In this document: piece by piece, positions 12,800-23,600 of the stretch
How the letters are laid out: every line of letters begins with the position of its first letter
How positions within the stretch are numbered: the first letter of the stretch is position 1
NCBI GenBank assembly: GCA_027596035.1
Contig: JADGJA010000070.1
Span: forward strand, 1-47,684
DNA: 47,684 nucleotides
DNA from: Thoreauomyces humboldtii
Lineage: Eukaryota > Chytridiomycota > Chytridiomycetes > Spizellomycetales > Powellomycetaceae
Direction of reading: 5' to 3'
Notes under the pieces: model-generated
Seen by the model: only the letters and a program-made list of their open reading frames with translations
What the model was told of the DNA's origin: nothing
The model's database searches: none
Program-made: the position numbers and the translations under genes

Positions 12800-13847
12800 C
12801 TAGCATAGGCAGGGCAATTGAAGAATTGCAGCAAACACTGAAGGCGATAGGTATAAGCTTTGGCCGTCTTGCATATACGCACATAGGCTTCCACTTGTCA
12901 CTTGCTTCAGCGACCCACAGAATAAACAGTGCAGTCGTTCCCATCCACCCAGAACAATTTCGGTTCAAGCTCCTGGTGGTATCGTGAAGATTCGTTTGAA
13001 GGAGGTACGCTCGTAGAGAAGGGAAACGATGGCTGTGATGCTGTCTGATTTGGCGGTTTCTCATCTGGGAACTGACCGTTTCCTCGCACTCTCATCATGA
13101 GCCTCGAGATCTCTGGTCAACCCTGCTGGAAGAATTCACCTCTTTTCCCCTCTCCTTCCTCTTTACCACATTCGTTGCTTGTTGCTGCGGACACCTACTT
13201 TTAAGAAGAACATAGCATAGAATCTTGTTAAAGGACTCTCTTCCCTCTTCTGCGTTGCTTTACCTCGCGCTTCCGACTCGCCCTTGCTTCCACAAGTCGC
13301 TCCATCTACTTTTCGCCAGTTTGCGAATCTGGCCATCCGGTTTCATCTGCGCTTGCTTTCCTTTCACCTTCAACGCAGGTATGTGGTGCTTCCCTGACCT
13401 TCGTCCCTCGTTGTCTTCTTCCATCTCTCTCGATGTAAAAGTCGAATCCGAACTCAACTTCCCACGTTGTTCGACTTCCCAGGCTGCGCATGGAATCTGG
13501 ACGGCTCCTTGGTCCACTTCGTCAGCTCGCTGACTACGAGGACACGTCGCTGTCTTGCTTGTCTGCTAATCTGGGGAGAATGTGGACAGAGAGAGTCGTA
13601 TTTGTGAGACTAACGACAAATACGGGCGTGGAGATAAGCGCCTGTGGGTCCAGCCCATAACGACCACGGGAAACTTAGCTCCGTTCTCTGTCCAACCAAG
13701 ATGGTCACGCAAGAGAGAACGCGCAGAGACGACGACGCCGATGCACGATCCGGAACAGGGGGCCAGACGACACCGTCAGCGTACCGACGACGGTAACCCC
13801 TGATCCTCACCAAACCCACGACGGTTGGCCCTTGTTCGTGGAGACCG
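12800..13847. other. Intergenic stretch, left flank of the recombinase remnant
   Basis: No convincing gene. Open frames of 60-120 codons on both strands lack family-like sequence. The CT-rich stretch at about 13130-13330 resembles a promoter or leader, but no coding start follows it. Confidence 0.45.
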
Positions 13848-13955
13848 CTGCCCGACGACGGTGCAGGATCGATGAGGGCCCCACTGCCCGACGACGGTAC
13901 AGGAGATTGATGAAGGTCGCTGCCCGACGACGGGGCAGGATCAATGAAGGGCCTT
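13848..13955. repeat. 36-bp tandem repeat, three units
   Basis: Units at 13848-13883, 13884-13919 and 13920-13955 each begin CTGCCCGACGACGG and continue with a GCAGGATCGATGA-like half. Related CGACGACGG words occur at about 13785, 13818 and 13965, so the array is probably the core of a longer decayed one. It lies downstream of the minus-strand recombinase frame. Confidence 0.75.
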
Positions 13956-14179
13956 GGCTACGCCGGCGACGGTGCCGCCTTGCCGACAGCGGAAGCCATA
14001 ACCGGCGGCGGTGTGTCTGAAGCATGACTCGAGGAGACCACCCAACCCGACGACGAGAGGCATGGAAAATAGTGTATTGACAACTGAAGGCTTCTAACAA
14101 GAAGGGTGGTTTGCCGAACCAAAGAGAAAACAAGGGCATGCCATTCAGTGGAAGGGGTGTGGGGAAAGGTGTCTATCAC

Positions 14180-14876
14180 TCAGCTCATTTCAACGGGGAT
14201 GTCCAGGACGGCGGCGAGGACAAGCTCAGGGGTTCTGCGGACGTAACTTTCGAAAGCCGACGACGACCAGCGGCCCATTTGCATCAGGGTGGACTGAGAT
14301 GCGCCAGCGAAGGCCAGCTGGGTTGCACCACCCGCTCGGAAGGACGACGCGTCGCTGGTGGTGTTGGTGATTCGATCGTAGAGGAAAACAAACCAGTCCT
14401 TGGTTGCAAAGGAGCCGTCCTCGAGGAGCCAGAGGGGATCGTTGGGTAGCCCGGTTCGGGAGAGAACGCGCGAGAGGGCGGAGGCGGGACACAAAATGCT
14501 GCCGGGAAGAGGGCGGACGATGAGGTATTGCGGGTGCGATGTCACCACCTTCGGGTGTGGCACACGGATCCGATAAGCCAAGCCGCGAGGAGTTGGTAGG
14601 TTTCGTGTTCACGTGGCTCCGGAGTAGGAGGTTTCGAGATGACGAAGGCGTGTCTGTGTCCGTCAAGACTTCCCGTCGGCGAGCAAGAGAGGCGACGAGC
14701 GCGATGGCAATGAGAACCGAAGAATTGTGGGAACGAGGTGTGGGAAAGGTGTTGAGAAGGCAGATGAGGTTGTTGATCGTGACAGCAGGACGCTGCCGGG
14801 TGACCTGTGGTGCCTGTTGAGACTGCGCAATAGAGAGGGAACGGAGAGACGAAGGAGGTGAAAACGTCTTGGACAT
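14180..14876 (-). mobile_element. Degraded tyrosine recombinase (Crypton-like integrase) remnant
   Basis: The best frame (14581 to stop 14180) reads VRPLPGSILCPASALSR, a charged loop, then SFRAGGATQLAFAGAS, MGRWSSSAFESYVRR and a helical tail. The RAGGAT arginine followed by GRW and Tyr in SYVR is the C-terminal catalytic layout of tyrosine recombinases as found in fungal mobile elements. Upstream, in another frame (14876 to about 14560), VTINNLICLL and IAIALVASLARRREVLTDTDTPS resemble the preceding alpha-helical core with the first catalytic Arg region. At least one frameshift near 14560-14600 joins the two. No terminal repeats or boundaries are identified. It lies head to head with, and close to, the HExxH gene. 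The element type is inferred. Confidence 0.65.
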
Positions 14877-14902
14877 GACTCGGAACTAACAATACGCAGA
14901 CC

Positions 14903-15992
14903 TTGGCCTCCATCTGCAGCCTTCCAGTGAACAATTTGTGGACTGGGCACGCCGCGGCTACGGAGACGTATCCCTTACCGGGTGGCCCGGCAGATGTGGA
15001 AGTGCTGCGAGTCGCCCACTCCCTTCTCTATGCGTTTGTACATCACGACAAAACCGTTCAGGCTCTTACGTATCAATGCCTCCCCGTGGCCAACCCGGGA
15101 GACCCCGACCTCGTATCGCCTCTGCGGGCCCCATTGAACGCAACACAGATCCGCAATCACATCGACCAGTACCTTCCAGATCTCTGGGTTGCCAAGACCA
15201 TTGAGCCAAACGTTTGGGCCGTAACACGAATCGACCCTTCGGGTCGCGATAAACTAGTTCTGGACCCGGAGTTCTGGCAAGAGTGTGCCACCTGCATTGA
15301 TGAGGATAGAAAAGTGTGGATGGCTTTGCTCCTTGCCATCAAGATGTTCCATGAGCTGGCACATGTTATAATGTTCAGGTAAGCCTAGGAAGCGAATTGC
15401 GTCACTCGCTCATTCTTACAGTCTGTTTCCTCTAAGGATTGGGTTTGCTGGCGTCATGGTGAGCGCAACAACGGCATACACAACGCCCGGCGGAGTACTT
15501 GAGGCAGAGGCTGGTTATGCCTTGGAACGGACTGTTTCCGGTGGTCACATCAATGATTTCAGTCAGTCGGGTCACCTGGTCAATAAACCAAGTCCTGCGA
15601 CTTCTCTGCACGTTTTCTCAATATCTACTCTCCAGGGTCAGATTGAGGGTCTTACCTATGAGGCCTGGGAGGACGTCAACAAAAAGCTACTTTCCTTGCG
15701 CTGGGCTCGCACGCTTCTGAACGCTACGCCTTGGACGGCCGTCCCGCCGCCTACCCTCCAGCCATTCGGCAGAAGAGCTGGAGGAGGCACCGCCAACCCA
15801 CTCGCGGATCGCTTTGTGCGCGGGCTTTCAGAATACGAACTCCACATCCCGACTCCCCGGTCTGAAGGACCGCTGGTGGGCAACGCTACACCCATTTCGG
15901 CCGGGACTGCTGCTGTAGCGCCGCCCACCCGTTTCTCGCAGCGGATTGCCAACAAGGTCAAGAAGCCACCTCTAGGTTCCATCTTCAAGTAG
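14903..15992 (+). CDS. Uncharacterised HExxH zincin-like protein
   Basis: A frame open from an acceptor-like AACTAACAATACGCAG at about 14898 encodes roughly 340 residues. HELAH (15350-15364), inside a hydrophobic helix (ALLLAIKMFHELAHVIMF), is followed after an intron by GVLEAEAGYALE, a plausible third ligand in the HExxH-E pattern of zinc peptidases. The first intron starts at 15379 (GTAAGC) and ends at 15421 or 15436. A second likely intron starts with GTCAGT near 15561 and ends at CTCCAG near 15636. No ATG lies in frame before the motif, so the true start is in an upstream exon that I cannot place; a start at 14903 would be TTG. The tail is Pro/Ala-rich and ends in basic KVKKPPLGSIFK with stop 15990-15992, inside a long inverted repeat. 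Substrate unknown. Confidence 0.6.
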
Positions 15993-16071
15993 CCACTTGA
16001 AGATGGAACCTACAGTAGAGGTGTCTTGGCTACTTGAAGATGGAACCTAGAGGTGTCTTCTTGACCTTGTT
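15951..16071. repeat. Near-perfect inverted repeat, 42-bp arms, 37-bp loop
   Basis: Arm one, 15951-15992, is the last 42 bases of the HExxH gene including its stop codon. Arm two, 16030-16071, is its reverse complement with one mismatch. The loop 15993-16029 is a further, imperfect copy of arm two (CACTTGAAGATGGAACCTA shared). RNA from this region could form a hairpin covering the last 13 codons and the stop. Confidence 0.9.
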
Positions 16072-16606
16072 TGTGTAACCAGTATTGAAAATGACCGGAA
16101 CTGATCAGGAACAGACCGCTGTCGCTACCTATCGGATGGTACTCGTACCTTGAACAGATCGACTACTCCTATCGTGGAAACACTCCCTCGGCTCCGGCGT
16201 CATCCGACAAACTGCACCTGCTTCCACCTGCCTGCCGGTGGCACAAGTAAGCCGCTATCCCTAAGCGAGTATCAGATAGGAAAAAAAGCAGGAGATGGCT
16301 TCGAAGCGGCCGTGGTATAGTGACGGTGCTAGGTTGGCGAGAGAAGCACCGAGGCAGCCCCAGAGGCCAGAGGCAGGAAAGTTCGCTGTCAAGAAAATGC
16401 GCCGGGGCAAGCAAGCGGTCGACAAGCTGGGCAGAAACCTTTGGCTCTGGCTCTCCTGGACCTTGCCACTCTCAGACGCGTACACGCAGATTCCTCTGCC
16501 ATTTGCCAACGACATCTTCCCAGGGCTAAATCTTTAAACATACTCGGGGGCAGTATCAAATACTTCCCGTCGGACTTACTGCTAGTAACGAATTGAACTT
16601 GAACGG
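16072..16606. other. Intergenic stretch upstream of RPT2
   Basis: Two overlapping open frames (plus 16295-16537, minus 16261-16515) mirror each other. The plus one has an ATG but no recognisable family. I see no RNA gene. It is best regarded as the downstream region of the HExxH gene and the promoter of RPT2. Confidence 0.45.
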
Positions 16607-18290
16607 ATGGTAACGTGTTCTGGGACGCCTACTAGCGCGTCTAGAAAATCCTTGCTGACTTCTCCACCTTCACGAAGGGTCAAAACCAATCTGGGCTACC
16701 CGGCGGTCCTCCCGGTGCACCCGGCGAGAACAACAAAGAGGCGGAAAAGGATAAGAAGCCTGAAAAGAAGAAGTGGGAGCCTCCCGTTCCAACACGCGTA
16801 GGAAAGAGGAAGAGAAAGGGACCAGATGCCGCGCACAAGCTCCCGGCAGGTAAGGCGAACGGTCTAGCAGGCATTGTCAAAAGCCTATGCTAACGGCGCC
16901 AACGTCATGTGCATGCAGTGTTCCCCACGACGCGATGCAGACTGAAGCTCCTCAAGATGCAACGCATCAACGACTACCTGCTTCTACAAGAAGAGTTCGT
17001 GCAGAACCAGGAGCGTCTGAAGCCTCAGGAGGAGAAAGCGCAGGTGCGTTGTACTCTGCAACGTTATGGTACAGGAGTCGTAGACACTCATGCACATGGG
17101 AATCGTAGGAGGAGCGCACAAAGGTGGACAGTCTGCGCGGAAGCCCTATGAACGTCGGTTCGCTCGAAGAGATCATCGACGATGATCACGCTATTGTGTC
17201 GGCTTCATCCGGACCAGAATACTACGTCAGCATCATGTCTTTCGTCGACAAGGATCTTCTGGAACCCGGATGTTCCATCCTGATGCACCACAAGAACCTC
17301 TCGGTTGTCGGAGTTTTGTCGGACGACGCGGATCCGGCGGTGAGCGTTATGAAGGTTGAGAAGGCGCCCACCGAGAGTTATGCGGATGTCGGCGGTCTGG
17401 AGCAGCAGATTCAGGAAATCAAGGAGGCCGTCGAGCTCCCTTTGACTCACCCTGAACTGTACGAGGAGATGGGCATCAAGCCTCCGAAGGGAGTCATTCT
17501 TTACGGTTGTCCAGGAACTGGTACGTCTGATCACCTAGATGCCAGCAATCCGATGTGCAAGATTCAAACTTTACTTCCTTACAGGCAAAACTTTGCTCGC
17601 AAAGGCCGTTGCGAACCAAACGTCTGCCACCTTCCTTCGTATTGTCGGCTCCGAGCTCATCCAAAAGTACCTCGGCGACGGACCCAAGCTCGTCCGCGAG
17701 CTCTTCCGGGTGGCCGAGGAGCACGCTCCTTCCATCGTCTTCATCGACGAGATCGACGCCATCGGCACCAAGCGATACGATTCCACCTCCGGAGGCGAAC
17801 GCGAGATCCAACGCACCATGCTCGAGCTCCTCAATCAGCTCGACGGTTTCGACTCCCGAGGGGACGTCAAAGTCATCATGGCGACCAACAGGATCGAGAG
17901 TCTCGACCCGGCTCTGATCCGTCCTGGACGTATCGACAGAAAGATCGAGTTCCCGCTCCCTGACGTCAAGACCAAGCGTAGGATCTTCGGCATCCACACC
18001 GGTCGGATGCAGCTCGGCGACGACGTCGATATGGAGGAGTTTGTCATGGCTAAGGATGATCTCAGCGGAGCTGATATCAAGGTACTGGCGCCTGCGACGT
18101 CTCCTTGGCGATGTCCTCCGTTGTCTGTACTCATCTAAACATAATGACTTTCCAGGCCATCTGCACTGAGGCTGGACTGCTTGCCCTGCGTGAACGTCGC
18201 ATGCGCGTCGTTGCCGATGATCTGCGCAAAGCTAAGGAGAAGGTCCTGTATAGGAAGACTGAGGGAACTCCCGAGGGATTGTACCTGTAA
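16607..18290 (+). CDS. RPT2: 26S proteasome regulatory subunit 4 (Rpt2 AAA ATPase)
   Basis: Six exons give 447 residues, close to the usual 440: 16607-16609, 16678-16849, 16919-17043, 17109-17520, 17585-18081 and 18156-18290. The first exon is the ATG alone; splicing to 16678 creates MGQNQSG, the conserved N-myristoylation start of Rpt2. A coiled coil ([20 protein letters not shown]) and the OB domain follow. The AAA module has Walker A GCPGTGKT (relatives mostly have GPPGTGKT or GAPGTGKT), Walker [12 protein letters not shown], the pore loop KYLGDG, an arginine-finger region [14 protein letters not shown] and the C-terminal LYL (HbYX) that docks into the alpha ring. Rpt2 gates substrate entry into the 20S core. 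The gene is convergent with BCKDHB across 270 bp. Confidence 0.96.
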
Positions 18291-18560
18291 ACAGAGATCT
18301 GCTTTCTGAATCCCATTCCCGAGTGCTGTTATGAAGCTCGTGAGGTCTACGCACTGCTGACAGGAGCTATGGTGGAGGGGAGCGAATGCATGCGTTTTTG
18401 AATGTAGTCCGATTGCTCGAATTGCTTAAAAAATCTACAGCAGGGAACCTAAATCTATCACGCTGGATGATGTGGAATGGAATGTGCAGGGAGGAGAGAA
18501 GATGATGATGACAAAGGACACGATGGAAAGTCATGGCACGGCATACATATGCCTTTGCCT

Positions 18561-20237
18561 TCAGTAGTTCATGGCCTTCTTGATGCCTTCCGCGCAGCGG
18601 ATTGCGGATGGAACGTAGAACTTTTCAAAGACGAGAGGGAACGGAATGTCCCATCCTGTGACTCGTTGAACGGGAGCCTCGAGACGGAGGAAGCACCGTT
18701 CCTGGATGGCAGCTGCGATTTCACCACCGAACCCGGATGTGCTGGGAGCCTCGTGAGCGATGAGAAGACGACCGGTCTTGTTGACGGACTAACAAGGAAA
18801 GGGGGAGGTTGAGCAGGGTCCAGAAAATCCCGCACGTGCTCATGATATGCACCTTCTCAATTGTTTCCACGTCCCAGGGCAAGATGGATCGAAGATCGAT
18901 GAGCTCGACCGACAGTCCTGGCATGTCCCGCTCAAGCAAGGCGATTGCCGTCTCCAAAACGTAGATTTGTGATCCCCAGCCCACCACCGTGATGTCCTTG
19001 CCTAAATAGAGGAGCATTAGCACTCACGATTGAAAGATCGTTGCTATGTTGCTAATGTAGAGTAGAAAGGTCTCGTACCTTCCCGCAGAATTTCTGCCTT
19101 CCCCAATGGCAAGGTGTAGTCTCCTTCTGGCACTTGTTCCACTGAAAACATAAATTCAAAGAATCAGATGAGACTCGGAACTCTGCAGGACGTCCTCGTC
19201 AACAAAATCATGCTCGTAGCGCGTACCGGCGGCTCGGTACAGAATCTTTGGCTCCATGACGATAACTGGGTTTGGATCCCGGATGGCGGCGAGCAAAAGA
19301 CCCTTGGCCTGGATCGGTGACCGAGGGATCACCACCTTGAGTCCGGGGGTATGGGCAAAGTAAGCCTCCGGGCTTTGAGAGTGGTAGTGGCCTCCGTGGC
19401 CGACAGCCATGCAGGGCATTCGGATCGTCAGACCGCCACAGTCGAACTGGTTACCGGAACGGTATCGGTACTTTGCCGCCTCGTTCACGATCTGCGGTAA
19501 CATTCACAATCAGCGTCGAGATCGTGGACTCAAAAGTTCTAGTCGCCTGCGGCAATCATTCACCTGATCGAACGCTGGGAAGACGTAATCCGCGAATTGG
19601 ATCTCAGCGATGGCGGTGTGACCGACAGCGGCCATTCCGATTCCGAACCCCACCAGCCCTTGCTCTGTGAGCGGCGTGTTGAAGACACGGTCCTGGCCTA
19701 TCAGGATGTTTAGTCGATGCCGCTTTCCGTAGACATCTTCGAAGTGCGATTTGGTGCCTGACCGTATTTTTCTTGGAGACCCATCGTGCACCGGAAGACT
19801 CCACCAAAACCAACGTCCTCTCCGAAAACAACTGCAAGGGATGATCCATGAGATGACATGCCAGCTCATCGAAATGCAAAGGAAACCCTTTTCATCCGTA
19901 CCAGCTTTCTCATCCGTGGCGAGCGCAATGTCCATGGCCTCGTTCACGCTCTGGAACAGGTTCATCTTTTTTGTCGTTCCTGCGTTGCTTCCCGTCAGAC
20001 CAAGCAGAACAAACATTTCAGCAAGGAAAGATCCGCTTTACCTCCAGCGAGAGCCTTCAGCTCTGGGTTGTTGAGAGCCTGTTCGGTAGTCTGGTTCATG
20101 AACGCACTCGTAGCGACGCTGGGCATGAAGCCCTCGGCAGGCGGCGGAGCGCCGGTAGCATAGGCTCTACGGGACGCAGCGATCGGAGCCCGACGCTGGA
20201 GGAGAGACGCTGCTACTCGGGTGACTGAGGATCTCAT
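18561..20237 (-). CDS. BCKDHB: Branched-chain 2-oxoacid dehydrogenase E1 component, beta subunit
   Basis: Mitochondrial subunit that, with E1-alpha, decarboxylates the 2-oxo acids of Val, Leu and Ile. The start ATG (20235-20237) opens a basic, Ser/Arg/Ala-rich presequence ([18 protein letters not shown]), which suggests matrix import; an in-frame upstream ATG at 20309 is less likely. Blocks in order: [114 protein letters not shown], and the C-terminal [12 protein letters not shown] and GWDIPFP, with TGA at 18561-18563. At least six introns are needed. Baker's yeast lacks this enzyme, while filamentous and early-diverging fungi have it. Confidence 0.94.
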
Positions 20238-20670
20238 CGTTCTGCGAGTTGGTCTTGCAAGTGTCCTTCGGGAATGGCGACGACAAGTTGGAGTCTCGAC
20301 GAAACGCACAACAGCAGCAGCTGACTCCCCTTCTCATGAGGACATGAACTACCACAGCCACCCAAGGGAGAGCTGTCGGAAGCCTCACAATGACTAATTA
20401 ATGGGGAAGCACTGCCACCGATGCCAACCCAACTCCACGCGCAGCGCGCCATGATGGCGTGCTTCCCCTCTCGAGATCGATCCCTCTCCCCATCCTTGTC
20501 TTGCGCTCTTCCACTCTTTCAACGTCTCCTTTGCTCTATTACCCCCCACGGGAACCTATATACGAGGCCTGAACATTCACTCCGCCTTATATCACTTGCT
20601 TGTCCATCCATCCAGACAAGCTCCATCTGCTCCATCGTTTCCTCTCGTACGTCCGTACAAGAAGGGCATC
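20238..20670. promoter_or_regulatory. Divergent promoter of BCKDHB and MET5, TATA at 20557-20562
   Basis: Gap of 433 bp between the two start codons. TATATA at 20557-20562 lies 109 bp before the sulfite reductase ATG and is preceded by a CT-rich stretch. This is a good core promoter for the plus-strand gene. No TATA box is visible for the minus-strand gene. Confidence 0.55.
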
Positions 20671-23600
20671 ATGTCTTCAGCACCATCGGTGGCGGTGGGC
20701 CTGGGCCAGCTCAGGTGAGAGTCAGTGGCCATTGCCTTTCGTTCCTCGCAGCAACAGCGTCCGCTCACATCCTTCATTCCGAAACAGTGGCGAGCTTTCC
20801 GACTCGATCATCTTCAGCAACGCAGCCCTGAACCCGTCTCTCCGGGAGCTCCTCTCCCAGTGGTCGACAGCGACGCCCACGAATTTGTTCGCCCGTCCGG
20901 TCTCGACAACAGTGCTATCAAATCCAAGAGCTGACCTCCACCTCGAAGCTCAAAACCGGGCTGCTACCCGTCATCTTGTTACCGTGTTTCTTTCCGCGCC
21001 AGAACTCATCAGCGCGATCCCCACACTCTACACGCTGATCGCCGACCGCGCCCCGTTCGTCATCAACGTCTCCATCGGAACACCGTCCGATGTTGGCGAT
21101 GCGTTTGCCATACGGCAAGCCGGAGCCGTCATCTTTACCAGCAATTCTCGAGACGAAGCCGGTGACGTAGGGCTGCTCGCACACGCCACGGCACTCGCCA
21201 ACCGAATACCTGTGGTTCACTTTTACCGCGCTGCCGACGATGACTCTAACGAGGCTCCCATTTCCGACTTTAAAGCAACATCTTCTGTTGTGGAGAAACT
21301 CACTACCCTCGCGACTGAATACAAAAAGAATGAAAGCGCAGAGGAAATCGCCGAACAGCTATCCAGCACGCTTTACATCAAGCCTAGCCCACAGTCAGCC
21401 ATTGACTACGAAGGCATCGCCAAGTCGATCACGGAACTCGTAAGCCTGCTCGAACCGGCTTTATCCGGGGGCCCACACAGTTTGTTCGAGTACTCTGGAT
21501 CCTTAGACGCAACCGAGGTGCTGGTCGTCCTCGGAACTGCTTCTCCAACTCTCACCAAGTCTGTCGAAGCGATAAGCGCAACCGGGCGCAAGGTCGGCCT
21601 TGTGCGTGTTCGTGCTTATCGTCCTTGGGCCGAGGAGATCTTTTTTACAGTTCTCCCAAAATCCACCCGAGCATTAGCCGTGCTCGATGAAGCGCATGCT
21701 CTCTCCACCACGTGGGGCCCGCTCTTTCTGGATGTTGCCGCATCCTTCCACTCTGGAAAATATCAGGGTGCAACATCGCCCTCGATATCCGAGGGCACCG
21801 TGCACCTCGGATCCGCCGGCTACACCATCGATATCGTCGAAGAAGCCCTCAAGCAGATTGCGGACGGGCAGGATGACAGGTTCACTGTTGGAACTCCTAT
21901 GCTCAACGGTATCCATGCAAACGGGCTGTTGAACGGACTGGTCAAAACGGCTGCTGCCGAAACACCCTACCTAACGATGCTCGACCAGCTGTTCGCGAAG
22001 CGCGCGTCTATAGCAAATGTTGTCTCGGAGTCGTCTGTACATGGGAGCGATGAGGCTGCCGAAGCGAATGCCGAGTATGGATTTGGCAAACACGTTGCCG
22101 GAGTTCAAGCTCGCATTCGGTTCGCAACTAGCGTGGCGGAAGCGGCTCAATCGACTTCGAACAATGAGTTGAAGGAGACTCTAGGACGTTGGCTTCAGAA
22201 CCGGGATGATGCCGAGCAGAGCATCAAGAATGGAAACGCGTCCATCGCCCTCCTTGAAAAGGATGCTACCTTGACTTCGGCCCGAGCTCTTCTAGACCAG
22301 CAGGAGTTATTTTGGAAGCCGTCTAGATGGGTGATCGGTGGAGACGAGCTGTCTTACGACGTTGGCGATAGCGGAGTGCACCACGTCATATCGTCGAAAG
22401 AAGATGTCAACATGCTTGTGCTGGACACACAGCCTTACTCTGAGAAGATCGCCATTACCCAGGCTGACAAACGGAAGAAGGACCTCGGTCTCTACGCCAT
22501 GCAGTACGGCGGCGTGTACGTTGCATCCGTAGCCGTGAATGCATCTTATGCGCAGGTCGTCCGAGCGCTTCTGGAGGCCGATGCGTATCAGGGACCCGCT
22601 ATCGTTTTGGCGTATGCCCCTCGTATCACCCACACCGGAAAAGGCGTCAGCGTTCCCCTGGCCATGCTAAAGGAGACCAAGGTCGCAGTGGATTCGGGAT
22701 ACTGGCCGTTGTACCGTTGGAACCCGTCACTGGAAGCTCAAGGGAAGGAACCTTTTGCGCTCGACTCTGAGAAAGTCAAGCGAGAGATTGTTGAGTTCTT
22801 GGAACGGGAGAACCACTTGGCGTACGTGCTACGCTCCAAGCCGCAGATCGCCAACTACATCGCGGCATCGGCCGACACGGAGCTCAACTCGGCTATCGAA
22901 AATAAGGTCAAGTCATCCTATGCGTCGCTTCTCAGCTCGTTGAACGCACAACCTCTTCTCGTTTTGTTCGGATCAGACGGTGGCAACGCCGAGGCCGTGG
23001 CAAAGCGTCTTGGCTCGGAAGCCAAGCAACGCGGTCTCCGACCTCGCGTCATGGCCGCTGACTCGTTTAGCGTTGACGACTTGCCGGCCGAACAGAATGT
23101 TGTTTTCGTGGTTTCCACCGCTGGCCAGGGTGAATTTCCTGGCAACGCGAAAGAGACTTGGAAGGCCCTGGCATCCTCGGAACTAGACTTTGCTACCATG
23201 AAGTTTTCAGTCCTTGCCCTCGGAGACAGGAACTACTGGCCTCTCCCGGGAGACAAACACTACTTTGCCAAGAGCGGCAAGGAGCTCGATCACAAGTTGG
23301 AAATTCTCGGTGCTCAGCGGCTCACACCGCTTGCTATTGGTGACGACCAGGACCCGGATGGTTACTGGACAGGCTTCAATGCTTGGCGACCAGTGCTCTG
23401 GAAGTCGCTCGGAGTCGACGACGTTGAAGTCACTGTGGAAGCCGCGGGACCTTCCGACAATGCCATGAAGGAATCCAGCAACTTCCTCCGCGGCACCATC
23501 GCTGAGGGTCTGCTCGATACCACCACGGGCGCCCTCGCCGAACTTGATACGAAGGTCAGCAAATTCCATGGCATCTATCAGCAGGATGATCGCGACACCC

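Noticed and set aside
16295..16537. 80-codon plus-strand frame upstream of RPT2
   Set aside because: It has an ATG but no family, and an equally long antisense frame mirrors it; it is more likely leader or promoter sequence.
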